From Amblyornis subalaris (taxonomy: Eukaryota > Chordata > Aves > Passeriformes > Ptilonorhynchidae): a DNA stretch of 64,000 bases. The stretch spans positions 1,934,795-1,998,794 of the forward strand of contig JACAXG010000079.1 of the NCBI GenBank assembly GCA_018881555.1, given 5' to 3'. The translations under genes were made by a program, and so were the position numbers. Of the stretch, positions 12,110 to 22,965 are shown piece after piece; within the stretch, counting starts at the first letter, position 1; each line of letters opens with the position of its first letter. The notes below the pieces were generated by a model. The model had not been told where the DNA came from. It did not search any database and saw only the letters and a program-made list of their open reading frames with translations.

Positions 12110-12480
12110 GGAGGATGCTGGGTCTCGCCATAGTTGTTTTTCCTCCGTTTGCCCGGGCAAGACGGGTGGCTTTCCCCACTCCTGGCCTCATGTCTGCCCC
12201 TACTAAAAACGGTGCTGGAAATTTGCTGGGGTTCTTTCGGCTCGCCCTGCTCCGGCTGTCTTGAGCAGAATCCGCCCCGCCTCCCGCGGCCAGCAAGGAG
12301 AGACCGGGCTCGGAGGCCGGGGAGTCCCGGACCAGGGGCCGGCGCCCTTCGGGCGGGGGTTCCTGGGGCAGCCGGGGCGCAAAAGGCCGAGAAGCAGCCG
12401 AGGAAAACGTTCCGCGGAGGGAGCCCCCCTCCCTCGTGCTCCTTGCCCGGATAAAGCCCTTCCCGACAGGGGAGGGAAGG
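12110..12480. promoter_or_regulatory. CpG-rich patch (CpG island-like)
   Basis: Strong CpG and GC enrichment begins near 12130 and fades by 12480. The 207-codon minus-strand frame (12057-12680) and competing plus-strand frames all pass through it; several mutually exclusive long frames point to lack of stops, not to coding. A single N lies at 12490. Confidence 0.6.
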
Positions 12481-12700
12481 GGCAGGCTANAGGGCAGGGG
12501 CTTCCCTTTGGTCTCAGTGTGTGTTCTGTAAAGTTGTGACAGATTATTAGTAAAGGGAGGGGTTTCACAGTTTGATGAAGATATAACACACTCTGAACTA
12601 TCCATCCTCCTGGTCCATTCATCAGCGGCAGAGGCACAGAGATGGGGGGAGAGGAGCTCTGTTCCTCTCCCCCACAGCAATTCATCACTGGGGCTGAGTC
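12481..12700. other. Lower-GC spacer between CpG patches
   Basis: The CpG density drops between the 12.1-12.5 and 12.7-12.9 kb patches. The spacer includes an AGATTATTAGTAAAG stretch near 12540 and ends in a purine-rich GGGGAGAGGAG tract near 12640-12655. No gene is seen. Confidence 0.5.
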
Positions 12701-12915
12701 GGGGAGTCTTGTCCTTCAGCGACCCGCTCCTCGGCCGTCCTCCTAGGANCCCTCTTCGGTCAGCTCCGGCCCGGACCAGCCCTGCGGAGGGGCCACGGCT
12801 GCTCCGCTCTCTCTCTGCGCCCGGGGAGGGACGGCCGTCACGGCGGCCGCAGGACTGGCGCCGCTGGGCTGCGGAGCGCGGACACGCGCGGGGGTCCCGA
12901 CGTCCCTCTCACCCC
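12701..12915. promoter_or_regulatory. CpG-rich patch
   Basis: Dense CpG runs from about 12720 to 12905, with one ambiguous base at 12749. The open frames on both strands through it are Arg/Pro/Ala-rich and match no known protein. Confidence 0.55.
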
Positions 12916-13100
12916 CCCGAGGGGGACATCTCCCTGATGCAGGATAGAGGAAAGCTGAGAAGCTGCGTACAGGAATCAGGAAAGATGGAAAGGGACAGAC
13001 GAATAAACAGATAGATACATACATACGGGGGAGAGGATGCTCCTATGGCAGTCTTTTGTTTGGGAATGAGTGATCCTCATTGTCTGTCGATGAGCAGAAG

Positions 13101-13140
13101 AGAGGAAATTAATTGCAACCAATTAATAATTAATCCCGTT
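13101..13140. promoter_or_regulatory. Cluster of homeodomain-type TAAT sites
   Basis: AATTAATT at 13107-13114 is followed by an AATTAATAATTAAT run at 13121-13134 that passes into TAATCCC. TAATCC is the bicoid-type (OTX/PITX/GSC) site and the TAAT/ATTA cores suit many other homeodomains. A CCAAT sequence overlaps the start of the run. A tight cluster in a CpG-mosaic region suggests an enhancer core. Confidence 0.4.
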
Positions 13141-13720
13141 TAAACAGCTTTATTACCACCCACGAACGAGAGGGAATTGGTCTGATAACCCCCCGAAGAC
13201 CGAATGTCAAGTTTAACCAAATAGTTATTGCTTTATCAAACAGAGTCTGCAAATAAATTAATCAAAAGCAAATATGTTCTTTGTGCTGCTCGTTTGCCGG
13301 TAATGGATGGATATGAAGATTTGCCGATATTATTGTCTGTCAGTCAATCTAACAAAGTGAACATTTATTGCATATATATTAAAAATTATCCCTTAATCGA
13401 GTGGGGCTGGGGTTGCAGTTATTGGAGTCTTCCCAGAGGTGAAGTCCCCTTGGATAGGAGANGGGAGGGCTGCTCTTCGCCTCCCGTGCGATTCCCTTCG
13501 GAACATGTTTCAAAATTGCTTTAATCCACCGCTAAATTGAGCTGTTTTACTAACTGTCCACGATATCATAAACAGTTTGAGGGGCTAATGGACGAGATGT
13601 TATAAAAATAGTGGACGTAAAGCACAGAAGAAGCGATATATTCGCCCGGGAGTGATGGCCGGAGACCCAGCCACGGCAGACAAGCCCTCTTTGTCTCCCC
13701 CTTGCTTACATCATTTTCTA
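13141..13720. other. Noncoding spacer, no gene seen
   Basis: The stretch is mixed in composition, with AT-rich parts near 13210-13400 and a few CpGs near 13430-13500. A plus-strand open frame at 13228-13524 has no recognisable family and contains an ambiguous base (13462). Confidence 0.5.
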
Positions 13721-13722
13721 AT

Positions 13723-13802
13723 TAGGCATAAAATTGTCTTCATACACTGGTATCGCTGGCTTCATAAACATAACCATTATGGTTCATAAAGACTCCATTG
13801 TG
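13723..13802. promoter_or_regulatory. Symmetric TTCATAAA/AACCAT motif block
   Basis: TTCATAAA occurs at 13761-13768 and 13783-13790, exactly 22 bp (about two helical turns) apart. Between them, AACCAT and ATGGTT form a perfect inverted repeat around one T (13772-13784). CTAATTAG precedes the block and a SOX-like CCATTGTG follows it. TTCATAAA resembles sites for CDX and posterior HOX proteins. The ordered spacing suggests a composite regulatory element. Confidence 0.4.
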
Positions 13803-13974
13803 GGGAGCCCCTCTCAAAATAGAAAAGGATCTGGAGAGGCCCAAAGAAAAAAACATCCCCTTTGTTTTCTCTTTTGAGAAGACGGATGGGCAATGTCACG
13901 CAGAAGATTACTTTAGACTATTAAATTGTCAGAAAGGAAGAATTTCCCTATTAATAAAGGGAATATAGGGTAGC

Positions 13975-14270
13975 GATGGAGCTGGATGCTGGAGGCTGGC
14001 GAGGCGCGGGACCCGGCGCGGGATGCGCGGGGATGGCGGGACGCCGCGCGGGAACGGCACGGCACGGCCCATGGGAGTCGTGGCATTCCCTCCGTGGCAT
14101 TTCCGGGAACGAGGTCGGCTGTGGCTTGGTGCCACGCACCCGCGGACCAGCGGGCAGCCTCGGCCTCGGCGCTGGCATAACTGGATGGAGATGGATGGAG
14201 CCGCCTATCGCCCCCGACGCGGTGTCAGCCCCCGGACAATTACTGTCTCCAGAGGGATGGACAGACTGAC
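13975..14270. promoter_or_regulatory. CpG-rich patch (CpG island-like)
   Basis: CpG is dense from about 14000 to 14230, with repeated GGGACGC-, CGCGGGA- and GGCACGG-like words. At least five different open frames cross it on both strands, so none is persuasive. Confidence 0.6.
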
Positions 14271-14479
14271 TGACACTGACCTCTGCCCACGAGCCCACTG
14301 GCGGCCCCGAGGAGCTTATGTGCAATTTGCTGGATTTCGTTTACAATAACCCGACTTGACATAAATAACTCTCCATGCTGTGTCTACGCCCGCCTGACCT
14401 CCTGAACTAGCGCGGAAACACTGCCGTATTGATCAGGGGCGAGGGGGTTTTTTTGCTTCTTTTTTTTTCCCTTTTCTGT

Positions 14480-14945
14480 TCGGTCCATGAAAACCCGCTC
14501 GCTCCGTCCCGCGGTCGGTGCGCTCCCCCAAGCCGGACGGGCACGGTCCCCGCGCGGGGGCGGCAGCGGGGCCCGGCTGGTTCTCCGCGCAGTGCTGAAC
14601 CGAGCCTTCCTGAACCGGGAGAGTGGTCCTATTTCCTCGGACACTACTGTAAACTGAGGACGCATTCCTAACGAAAAACGCGGGAGTTACATTTCGTGTA
14701 GCGACAGCTATTGGCGAGCCGTGACCCCCGGTGAGGGCAAACAGGGAAGCCCCGGCTCGGAAGCATGGGCTCTCCGAAAGCCTCCGCTCCCGCTCCCTTC
14801 CTCTCTCCCGTCCTTCCCCGCACCGACTCAGAGCCAGACCTTTGTTTCGGCCCCTGTTGGGAGCTCCGCGGGGCTTGCGGAGAGGGTCGAAGGAAAAAGA
14901 AATAATCGGGAACGAAAGTAAAGGGAGGGAAAGGGACTCTATGGC
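14480..14945. promoter_or_regulatory. CpG-rich patch (CpG island-like)
   Basis: High GC and CpG run from about 14490 to 14920 with a dip near 14650-14700. The 194-codon minus-strand frame (14433-15017) is rich in Arg, Glu and Ser and resembles no protein I know. A T-rich tract at 14447-14473 flanks it on the left. Confidence 0.55.
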
Positions 14946-17900
14946 AGAAGCCTTGCGGAGCGAGGCTGGTGTTATCCATTTAGCGTGACATATGGAAATC
15001 TCCCTGCGGGGCCACAAGTAAAGGAGCCGGCCCTGCGTCCTTTATTCCCCGCTGACTTTTGTGTTAAATGTTAACAACCTGACGCTATCCATTCTGGCTC
15101 TATTACCAAGTGAATGTTGACTCCAAGGCTGCTTTCCTTTCTGCCTATTCTGGGGTTGCCTCCCATGCAGATTTATGTATTTTTGATATTAAATTCTTTC
15201 TAACATTACGCTTGCTCTCTTGTTGACTTTCATTGACCCTTGCCCTTGTCCCCATACTTTTCCATATTTAATACATGAACATTTTTGCCAGTGCCCTCCC
15301 CTCTTTGTTACCTCCTGGTTGACTGCCGTCCCTAATGGCATGTGCTGTTTGCTCTGTTGTTGAACTTGGTGGGGTCACATAGTCTTGTGCTGTGATATCC
15401 TCTGCATTTCCAGCCCTGCGATTCTGGGGAGGTGCCTTGTGGAATAAGCCTTTTTTCGCCTAGCTACCGGCTTCCTAATGACTTAAGCAAACACCTTCGC
15501 TAATGATCCCCCAGGCTCCCTAATCCCCTCGGGGTTTTGTTTAGCTGAACTCCTAGTGCTCTGCCTGTCCCACTGGTAGTGTGGCCTCTCTGACCTGAGA
15601 CATCGCAGCTCTTCTCCTTGGAGCGGGCTGCCTTGTCCAGCTCCGCCTGGGCCAAAGGCCAGGATCATGGGAGCATTGCATACCACCAGCTGCTTGAGGT
15701 GACATCGAGTTACAAAGAAGGACCGCCAAAGGAAACTTCGGCTCACACAGGCAAATGAATGTGTTCATTTATCTCCTCTGACTCCGCGGTTCACAGCGTG
15801 CCTCGGCCCTACGGCTTGGCTGGGGGATTGGCTAAACGCTCTTCCCAAGAAAGATTGGCTCACTTCTCCTAGGCCGGTCTGTTCAGTATCATTATGTGAC
15901 CGGTTTTCAGAATTGAAGTTGCCTGGTGTTTTGATTCTTCCCTGCCTGTGCATTCGTGCCCTGGAGGTCCCTTCAAAATGGATGCTAATTGTTGGGGCTG
16001 CACACTGCTGCCTGCTAAAATGCCCCAGAGCTCCCAGGCCCTGCTCCTCAATGGCTTAATTGACAAGGACTTGTCTGTATTTAGGAGCAGCTGGTCCAAA
16101 GCATTGGCACATCAGTGCAATCTTAACACAGCATCCCTAGCCTGGAGGAGTATGAGGGTAAACGTGGTTAAAATGAAGGAAGATTTATAGTCGGCCCCCT
16201 TGGGTAATGCGACAGAAGACAGCTACCAAGATTTTCCCTAGTAGGGGTTTCATTCATCAGCTTCCCAGCCTTGGTAACGTGTCTAGGAGCCACGTTCCAG
16301 CTATTATTAATAATAAGAGATGGCCATTTAGCACAATTAGGCAGGTGACAGTATTCCACAATAATACGTGGCCCTAAACGAGATGGGGAGCCGCCAACAA
16401 ACCGATCTGTGGCCAAACGGTGCCGGGGCTTTGCACCACAGCCATGTCCCAAGTGGATCTGGGCTGGTCCGGGGGGCAGCAAGTGCTCACCCACCTGCGA
16501 AGCCCCCAGTCCGCAGCTCCATGTGTTACCAGTTAAAGCCCGGCAGGCAGCGGTTTACTCTCCTTCTACAAGAAGAGCTGGTAAAGAGCATCTCCCGCCG
16601 AACTGCTCCCACTAAGCCCTGAGTTAAATACTCTGAAGTCACACACTGGGTTTAAAAATCACCTTCCATCACATCTCTGAATTTTAAATTAAGGCTGTTC
16701 TTAATTTCAGATGCACAGATGAAATTTTTTTTTCTCCTCTCTCTTTAAACGCTTCTTGTGAACTTCCTCTTTACAGGATTTAAACTTATATGATTTCTAA
16801 ACGGGAACGGCTGGGTTGATTTTCTGCACAGGGTCATTCAATGTTTTACAAAGAAGGTTTATAGAGCGGCTTAAAACTAAGGGTTTTTTTGTTGTTGTTG
16901 TTTTGCAATGTGTGGGAAATACTTTTATGTTCACACAGTTCGCCCCATGAATAGGGATAATAGGTTCGGGATCCTCATTGAAATTTGAAGTTTTTAAACA
17001 GAAATTCCCTAACTTTTGCTCGTTTTCTCAACTTTTTTCGTAGGAACAATGCCAACATTGAAGCCCTCGGTTGGAGTCTGCACAGTTGGAGATCTTTGGT
17101 GCCATTTTAGACATCTTTGGATTTCATCAATCAAACTGACTGCAATTTTCCATAAAAACCCTGAATTTGGGTCAGAAAGTGGGCAAAGCAGATAAAGATC
17201 GTTCGAGCTGTCTTATAAGATGATAAATAGATATCCTTTCAGTCCAACAATGCAAGAAGTGCAGTTTTGTAATTCACTTCCATTGGTTTTGAATGCAGTG
17301 AGTCGAAACAATTTATACATGTTTTCCCATGGTTAGAAGATGTCTTTACATAGTTGTCAATAGTAGCTTGAACTTTTTCCCAACTGAGCTACGAAGAGGT
17401 GCTTTTTTTTCTCCTTTTTCCAGAGTACAGAAAAAGAGTTGGTTTGGGTTGTTTTGTTGTTTTTTTTTTTTAATCTCCTTCTTCTATTTTCTTTAGAGAC
17501 TAAATCAATAAGATATTTCATCTTTTCCTGAGGTTTAAGCAGATGGTAGAAGGTTCACCACAGTTCACTCTGCTGCAGAGGAAGTGTTTTGCTCTGTGCT
17601 GCCGTGAGTGAGCAGCCTGAGTGAGGTTTTAGCCAGACCTGTTGGATATCCTCAGTGTGTTCTTGAACTTTCATTTAACGGGTGAGAAGTCCTAAAAGTC
17701 TCGGGCGGAGACCTCGGTGGATTCTGCCAAACTGCCACAGCAGGTAGAGCCCTGCTGTACGGCCAAGGGGAGGGTTTCTGCCTCTAGGCTTCTGTCTGCT
17801 CTCTAACTGTCCTGAGAGGAACGTCTTGTGGGGTTAAGTCCATGCTCATGCCAGCCGATTAGATGCTACATGGATCCTGGCAGGGTTGGAACGAGCACCT

Positions 17901-19640
17901 CATGTCATGTGGGAGGCCCGCAGAGGTGTGGAAACACCTTTTGCAACACCAGCACGGGGCATCAGTCTGGGAGAGTTTCGGTAAGGTGGGAGCATTGACC
18001 TGGGTCTGCAGGATAGGGAAACTGAGGCACAGAGCTGCTTTCCCACGGCTGGGACCGGGGGTGGTTCGGCACTCGCTGATCACTCTGAAACAAGGTGAAG
18101 GACTCTTCCGGGAAAAGGGCAGCAGAGAAGGATGTATATTTGAAAGACTTGAACTCCTCCACTGATCCAGGGGGATTTGCTCCGGGGAAGAAGCCCACCA
18201 GGTCCCCACGCTCTGCCAGCGCCCAGTCCGCCCTGTCCACAGGACAGTCCGCCACTGGCTGGCCCCCCTCCTGGACAGAGGAACGTGGTGGAAGGACTAG
18301 GACTGGAGATAAGGCTTTTGCTTTTCCTCCCCTCGCCTTGAACACGACAGCCCTGCTAAGTGCTGAACACTCCCTGCTAATGGATAATGACCTGCGGTGT
18401 GCAGCTGCCTCCTGCTCCTCAGATAAAGGCTGCTTTTACTATTAATTGCATTTGTAACATGAGCGCAGTAGGTTCACAATCAAAACGATCCAGAAACGGC
18501 AGCATCCATGTTGCAATGGGCACAGCCTCCCTCACGAAGCATCCGGACCCTTCTGTAGAGTGCAGACGGGGTCCACGGCCTCTCGCTGTCCCTTGGGGGG
18601 AAATAGTCATGGGGGAGGAGGTGGTCCAGCTGCCCAACAGCATTTCTGCCTCTGCAGAGGAGCACGTGGAAAGGCGGAGGGAAAGAGTTAAAGCAGCTCT
18701 TGGCCGCTGGTGGCTGCCCACGGCCCGTGGGTGCCAAACACAGCCGTTCACTCCGTGTAGATTTTGGAGCTGCAAACAGTTCCCCTCCCTGAGGTGTAGC
18801 TCGGGTGAAATTCCATCTGAACGAGATAAAAAACTCTTTTGTTGTTGTTGTTTTATTGTGTTCTTTTCCCGTCTCTCAGGGGAAGACATGTTTGCTTCTC
18901 TGCCCTCCTTCCAGCTCCTCTGCAGGGCCGAAAGGGAGAGCTGGAGCCTCAGGGCTCAGCAAGGCCGTGTCTGAGGCCGGGGGCGGGCTGGGAACTGTGC
19001 TGGCAGGGTAGCAGGGCCCCCAGGCAGCTCCCCCAGGTGCAGTGGGGCTGTGGAAGTTTTTGGGACACATGAAGGAGAAAGACCGTGTCTCCAGACCTGG
19101 CCTGCTTTCAAAATGACTGTATTTTTATAACTTTGCAGCAGGGGCTTAGCAAGTGACACGCGGCAGTAGTAACACAAGATTTTGGGCGCAAGCCACTCAT
19201 ATTCGGGTTGCAGTTATAAATTGTGAGATAAAACAAGTAATTTGCTCTTTAGGAAGCCTTTCACACCGTCCTGAACGTCAGGGAGCCTTTCACTCCATAC
19301 TAGATGTCAAAAGCCATGCTAGAAACAGATAATCAGATTTCTCCCTTGCCTCCTTACTTGCTGTATCCCTAAGTGAAGCTCCGAGCTTTCTCAGGGTTTT
19401 GGTGTGGTGTTTTGTTGTTTTTTTTTTTCTGATTTTCTACCCTTTTTTTCTTCCTTTTTAAAAATTTCCCTGTCTTCTGTCTATCAGGCAAATATTTAAA
19501 AACGCCCTTGAAGAGAAAACTGACCCTACAAATATCTACGTCGGCCTTTCTTCTGTCATCGACTATCTCTTCAGTTGCTGCCACTGGGTGCCTCCCGAGC
19601 CGGAAGGGAAGGAGATGGCAGAACGTCTCCGAGGGTAGAC
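14946..19640. other. Noncoding mosaic, no gene seen
   Basis: This is intermediate-GC DNA with T-rich tracts (about 16888, 17405, 17458-17472) and (GTT)n runs near 16889-16903 and 18838-18853. Several AT-rich parts (for example 15050-15110 and 17040-17330) read like candidate conserved noncoding elements. The 195-codon plus frame at 18387-18974 overlaps a 156-codon minus frame, and neither has a recognisable domain. No exon can be supported. Confidence 0.45.
19252..19311. repeat. Imperfect 30-bp tandem duplication
   Basis: GGAAGCCTTTCACACC and GGAGCCTTTCACTCC head two adjacent segments of about 30 bp that end in GAACGTCA and AGATGTCA. The copies differ at roughly a fifth of positions, so the duplication is not recent. 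Confidence 0.7.
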
Positions 19641-19740
19641 TTCGGATGTTTTCACACGACGAGCGTGGCTCACGCACCTGCTGAGCGGGGCGGGGGCGGG
19701 CGGGCATTGGCGGAGCTGGCTCGTTTGGCCCCGAAGGGAA
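19641..19740. promoter_or_regulatory. GC-box cluster with an inverted CCAAT box
   Basis: A run of overlapping GGGGCGG/GGGCGGG boxes occupies 19685-19704, and ATTGG (CCAAT on the minus strand) follows at 19706-19710 in a short CpG-rich patch. SP1-type boxes beside a CCAAT box are a typical CpG promoter arrangement, and a minus-strand start to the left is the simplest reading. No TATA box or splice donor confirms it. Confidence 0.35.
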
Positions 19741-19989
19741 ATCAATAATCTTTCGAATCCCATTCCCAGGCGCTGAGTCGAGCCGGTTAACAATTCAGCC
19801 GGTGACCCTCTTCACCAGCGGATGACTTACCCAGGATGATAAATACAGAGTTACATATTTTTCAGTCGGCCTGGCTTGTAGTGCTGGATATAACTCTCCT
19901 GGTTCTTTACTGTTTAGCTGCCCTCCCTCCTGCCTGTCTCAGGGGGAGAATCCCTCTTTCCTTTCCTTTTTCCCCGGTGGGGGGCCGGT
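19741..19989. other. Spacer between CpG patches
   Basis: The sequence is moderate in GC with no gene signal. It includes TTAACAATTC near 19788 and an AT-rich part at 19830-19870. Confidence 0.5.
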
Positions 19990-20340
19990 GTAGCAGACAC
20001 TCAGGGCAGGACGTGGCTAGTGGCCGACGGGGGCCCGGGCTGGAACAGAGCTTTGTCCCGGTGCCCCTGTGCTGGCTGGCAGGGACGGACCATGCGCACC
20101 ACTCCAGAGACATGAAGCCGGAGCAGCCCCGAACCGCAGCGCATTGCACCGCACTGCGCGGCGCTGGGGCCGGGCGGGAGGGGAAGAGCGGCTGAGCCGC
20201 GGGCCAGGGACTGGGGGCTGGAGGCAGGAGCCCTCGGCCGGGGCAGGCGGTGCCACTCACGCCGGCGGGGGGCTCGCAACTCGCTGCAGCCCCGCTCCCC
20301 AGTCTCTCAAAGCCCCTTTCAGCAGCTCTGCGGGCTCCTC
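19990..20340. promoter_or_regulatory. CpG-rich patch (CpG island-like)
   Basis: CpG and GC are high across the interval, with the densest part at 20110-20290. The many overlapping open frames on both strands are mutually exclusive and low in complexity. It is followed at once by an AT-rich motif block, the same pairing seen elsewhere in this mosaic. Confidence 0.6.
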
Positions 20341-20480
20341 ACCGGAGGAGGCTGAAGCTACATAAAAGCGCATTATGAAAATTATAATATCGGGCCCAGA
20401 GCATGTCCGCGGAGGCAGCTCGGCAGCTTTCAGGCATTGAGCCCCTGTTCAGCTGGACTGAGCTGTAAAATATCCATTTG
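20341..20480. promoter_or_regulatory. AT-rich block with TAAT/ATTATG motifs
   Basis: The text from ACATAAAAGCGCATTATG through AATTATAATATC (about 20361-20391) carries several homeodomain-type motifs next to a CpG patch. The composition suits a conserved enhancer; conservation is untested. Confidence 0.3.
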
Positions 20481-21125
20481 AATTCGGTGCCTGAATGGAG
20501 CAGCAGCAAGAACAACAAGGATCGGGGCAACAGAGCTCCCTTTATCCCCCCCGTGACTTCCCCCTTCTTGGCCATTTCTTTCCTGTTGCACCTTTCTTGC
20601 TTATGGGCAAATTCAACGGCTTTTCTTCTTCTCTTTTTTCCTTTCTTTTCGGGAAGGGGGGAAGGAGTGGGGGGGGGACGTGTGCGGGAAAGGCCCCATG
20701 CCCTTTCCTGCCTCCCTCCCTGCAGTATGCTCCCCGTAGCCGGTGGCTCGTCTGGTTGCAGTGCCGGAGGGAGAATAGGGGGGGAGAAGTACCAGGCACG
20801 CCCTGCCAGGCAGAGCCGAGCTGCCCTCGGCACTCAGCTTCACATGGGGTAAAGAAGCCTCTTTCTGCATCCCGGAGAGCGGCCCACTCTGTCTGCCTCG
20901 ACTTAACACGGCCCCACAGCCTGCTACGGTGCCACTGTTGAGACTCGATGCGAAAGAGTTTTTGACTCCATAAATCCCAAGGAGCAGGGGATGAGGAGCA
21001 ACGGGGGAGAGGGGGCCGGTTTTGGCAGTTATGATCTATGGAGGCAGATGAGCCGACCTGCTATTCAAAATACTGCCCATTGTGTTGGTAATGGCCCGTT
21101 TATGACTGGAATAACCCCTTTAATA
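20481..21125. other. Noncoding mosaic, including a pyrimidine-rich tract
   Basis: A T/C-rich stretch at about 20560-20650 and a run of nine G near 20671-20679 are followed by moderate-GC DNA. Between 21030 and 21125 lies an AT-rich part with CCCATTGTG, GGTAATGG and TTTATGAC motifs. No gene is seen. Confidence 0.45.
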
Positions 21126-21325
21126 TTAATAGAGCCTTTTAAGGCGGCGGTTTCCTGGGCGCTGGGCAGGCGGGCGAGCAGCGCAGGTGTTGGGGCAACC
21201 TGTGCAGGCGGTGGCCCGGCCGCGGCTCCCGGAGCAGGCAGCGAGCAGGTGCTGGCGGGACGCGCACCCTCTGCGCCCGGGCGAACAAAGGCTCGGCTCG
21301 CCCGGGGTCTGCGAGCATGAAGAAT
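21126..21325. promoter_or_regulatory. CpG-rich patch
   Basis: About 200 bp of strong CpG enrichment begins just after a TAATATTAATAG motif block. The open frames crossing it have no recognisable family. Confidence 0.5.
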
Positions 21326-21589
21326 TGTTTAATTTCAGGGGAAAGTGAAAGGCTCTGCTTCTGCCGGGACGTGACATTTCCTGTGGTGAAGCCTGCATTG
21401 GCTGCTAATAGAGATCTAATTGATGGGTGAAGTCCCATTTCCGCGCTTTCTCCTTTATTGCTCCATCCAGTTTGTTGCAAAATATAACCTTAATGTGATT
21501 TAGCAATTCCTCCAGGATTCGGTGCAAGCTTACAGCACAGGAAAAATCGTTATTAAAAAAGTTAAAATACAGACTTGGATTCGGTGCGT

Positions 21590-21593
<4 letters not shown>
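21326..21593. other. AT-leaning spacer, no gene seen
   Basis: The sequence contains AATAGAGATCTAATTGATGG near 21406-21425 and a few other TAAT motifs. Nothing coding is seen. Confidence 0.5.

Positions 21594-21626
<33 letters not shown>
21594..21626. repeat. (TA)n dinucleotide microsatellite
   Basis: About sixteen uninterrupted TA units follow GCCA and pass into AATTATTATT. The tract is self-complementary and is likely to vary in length. Confidence 0.97.
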
Positions 21627-21630
<4 letters not shown>

Positions 21631-21829
21631 TTATTTTGTTTGGTTAGTTCTTTCTTTTTTTTCCTTCCGTTTTTTTTAGACCCAACTCCACCCAGGCTTC
21701 TGGAAATTTAACACGTTCCTTTTCGGTAATCACTTCGGGGTTTACGACTATTAATATCAGAAAGGATCGGCGATAGTGCAGAAGCCTCTCTTTGTTTTAA
21801 ATGCAGATGTCAGCATTTTGAAGCCTGGT

Positions 21830-21930
21830 TTCGAGCCCTGCGCCGGGCGCGGACTGAAGCGCAGCTCCGACGGAGTGGCGCATCCCGGCCGGCAGCGCAC
21901 CACCACCCGCGGAGCGGGAACAAGAGGGGC
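21830..21930. promoter_or_regulatory. Short CpG-rich patch
   Basis: About 100 bp of CpG-dense sequence lies in AT-rich DNA. It is the last clear CpG patch before the long gene-poor stretch. Confidence 0.4.
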
Positions 21931-22740
21931 AAGGCACCGACACGTTTGGTGATTGACGTCGTCAGAATAAAAATATAAGGACAAATAACAATCAGCACCG
22001 TTTTGCTGGAGCTCATTTCTCTTTCTCTCCCAGGGGATAAAATAATACGTTTATTTTAAAAAGGCTGGCACGGGACCCAGTGGCAGCCGGCCCATTCTCT
22101 CACTGCCTGCAGGGATGTGCACGGGACTCTTCTCCTCCCCTGACTGCAGACGAGTAAAGGGGCAAGAGCAGAACGCATTGCCTCAGCCTTTACACCTCCG
22201 GGCTGTTTAATGGTCCCAGGAGGCTGCTGGGTGCCCCCCGGGGCCAACAGCCCAGACGAAGTGTGAAGGGGCTCCGCAAGCCACCATCAGGAGGGGACGC
22301 CCGGCCAGGCTCACGTGCGGAGGCAGAGATATTCCTTTTAATTGATTCTTTGCCTTTTTGCCTTTTTCTTAGGTTTTTGGTTTTTTTTTCTTTTTTTCCC
22401 GTCCGCGCTGAGATGGAGTGGAGTGTACAGGCATTCGGGACCTATACAAACTCTCTTCAGTCCCCCTCGATAGGTTTAATGAGGCGGAACACGATGAAGG
22501 GGATTTGAACCGGTCTAAATGATTGATGAAGCCTGGGGCAAGGCTGAGCTTTTTCCGGATAAAGCCCCATACATCGCCTTATAATGGCTGGATAGTGGCA
22601 GGGCTGGGCTCCTTCAAAAGCCGTGGCCTAAGCGCATTGAGAGGGAACAGGGAGGGAAGGTGCTCTGTTGTTACCTAATCAGCCAGTGCACTGAGCCACC
22701 AGCCGCCTGAGGCAGGAGTGCGCTGCCGGGGAGGTGAGGC
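21931..22740. other. Transition from CpG mosaic to gene-poor DNA
   Basis: GC falls gradually. AT-rich motif parts occur near 21960-22060 (including TGACGTC at 21954-21960) and 22500-22600, and a T-rich tract lies near 22370-22400. No gene is seen. Confidence 0.45.
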
Positions 22741-22965
22741 GGGTGAAAGGGGCATTCCTGACACACACACTCACACACACACACACGTGAATGAAAGTGG
22801 CATTCCTGACACACACACTCTCACACTGACACTCACACGGGTGAAAGGGGCATTCCTGACACACTCACACACAAACACACACACACACACACACACACAC
22901 GTGGATGAAAGGGGCATTCCTCTCACACACACACACACACACACACAGAGACACACACACCCCCT
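22741..22965. repeat. CA-rich minisatellite, four irregular units
   Basis: The phrase GTGAAAGGGGCATTCCTGAC or a close variant starts near 22742, 22787, 22840 and 22901, each followed by a (CA)n run of different length. Unit spacing is about 46-61 bp because the CA runs vary. Long frames reading Thr-His repeats through it are artefacts. The first three units end in CCTGAC and the fourth in CCTCTC, so the array is old enough to have diverged. Confidence 0.93.

Noticed and set aside
12057..12680. 207-codon minus-strand open frame
   Set aside because: It lies in a CpG patch where stop codons are rare, contains an ambiguous base, conflicts with plus- and minus-strand frames of similar length, and shows no domain or splice signals.
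14433..15017. 194-codon minus-strand open frame
   Set aside because: Arg/Glu/Ser-rich translation of a CpG patch with other long frames on both strands; no family match from memory.
18387..18974. 195-codon plus-strand open frame
   Set aside because: It overlaps a 156-codon antisense frame and has Cys/Ser-rich low-information sequence without a recognisable domain; one part is encoded by a (GTT)n run.
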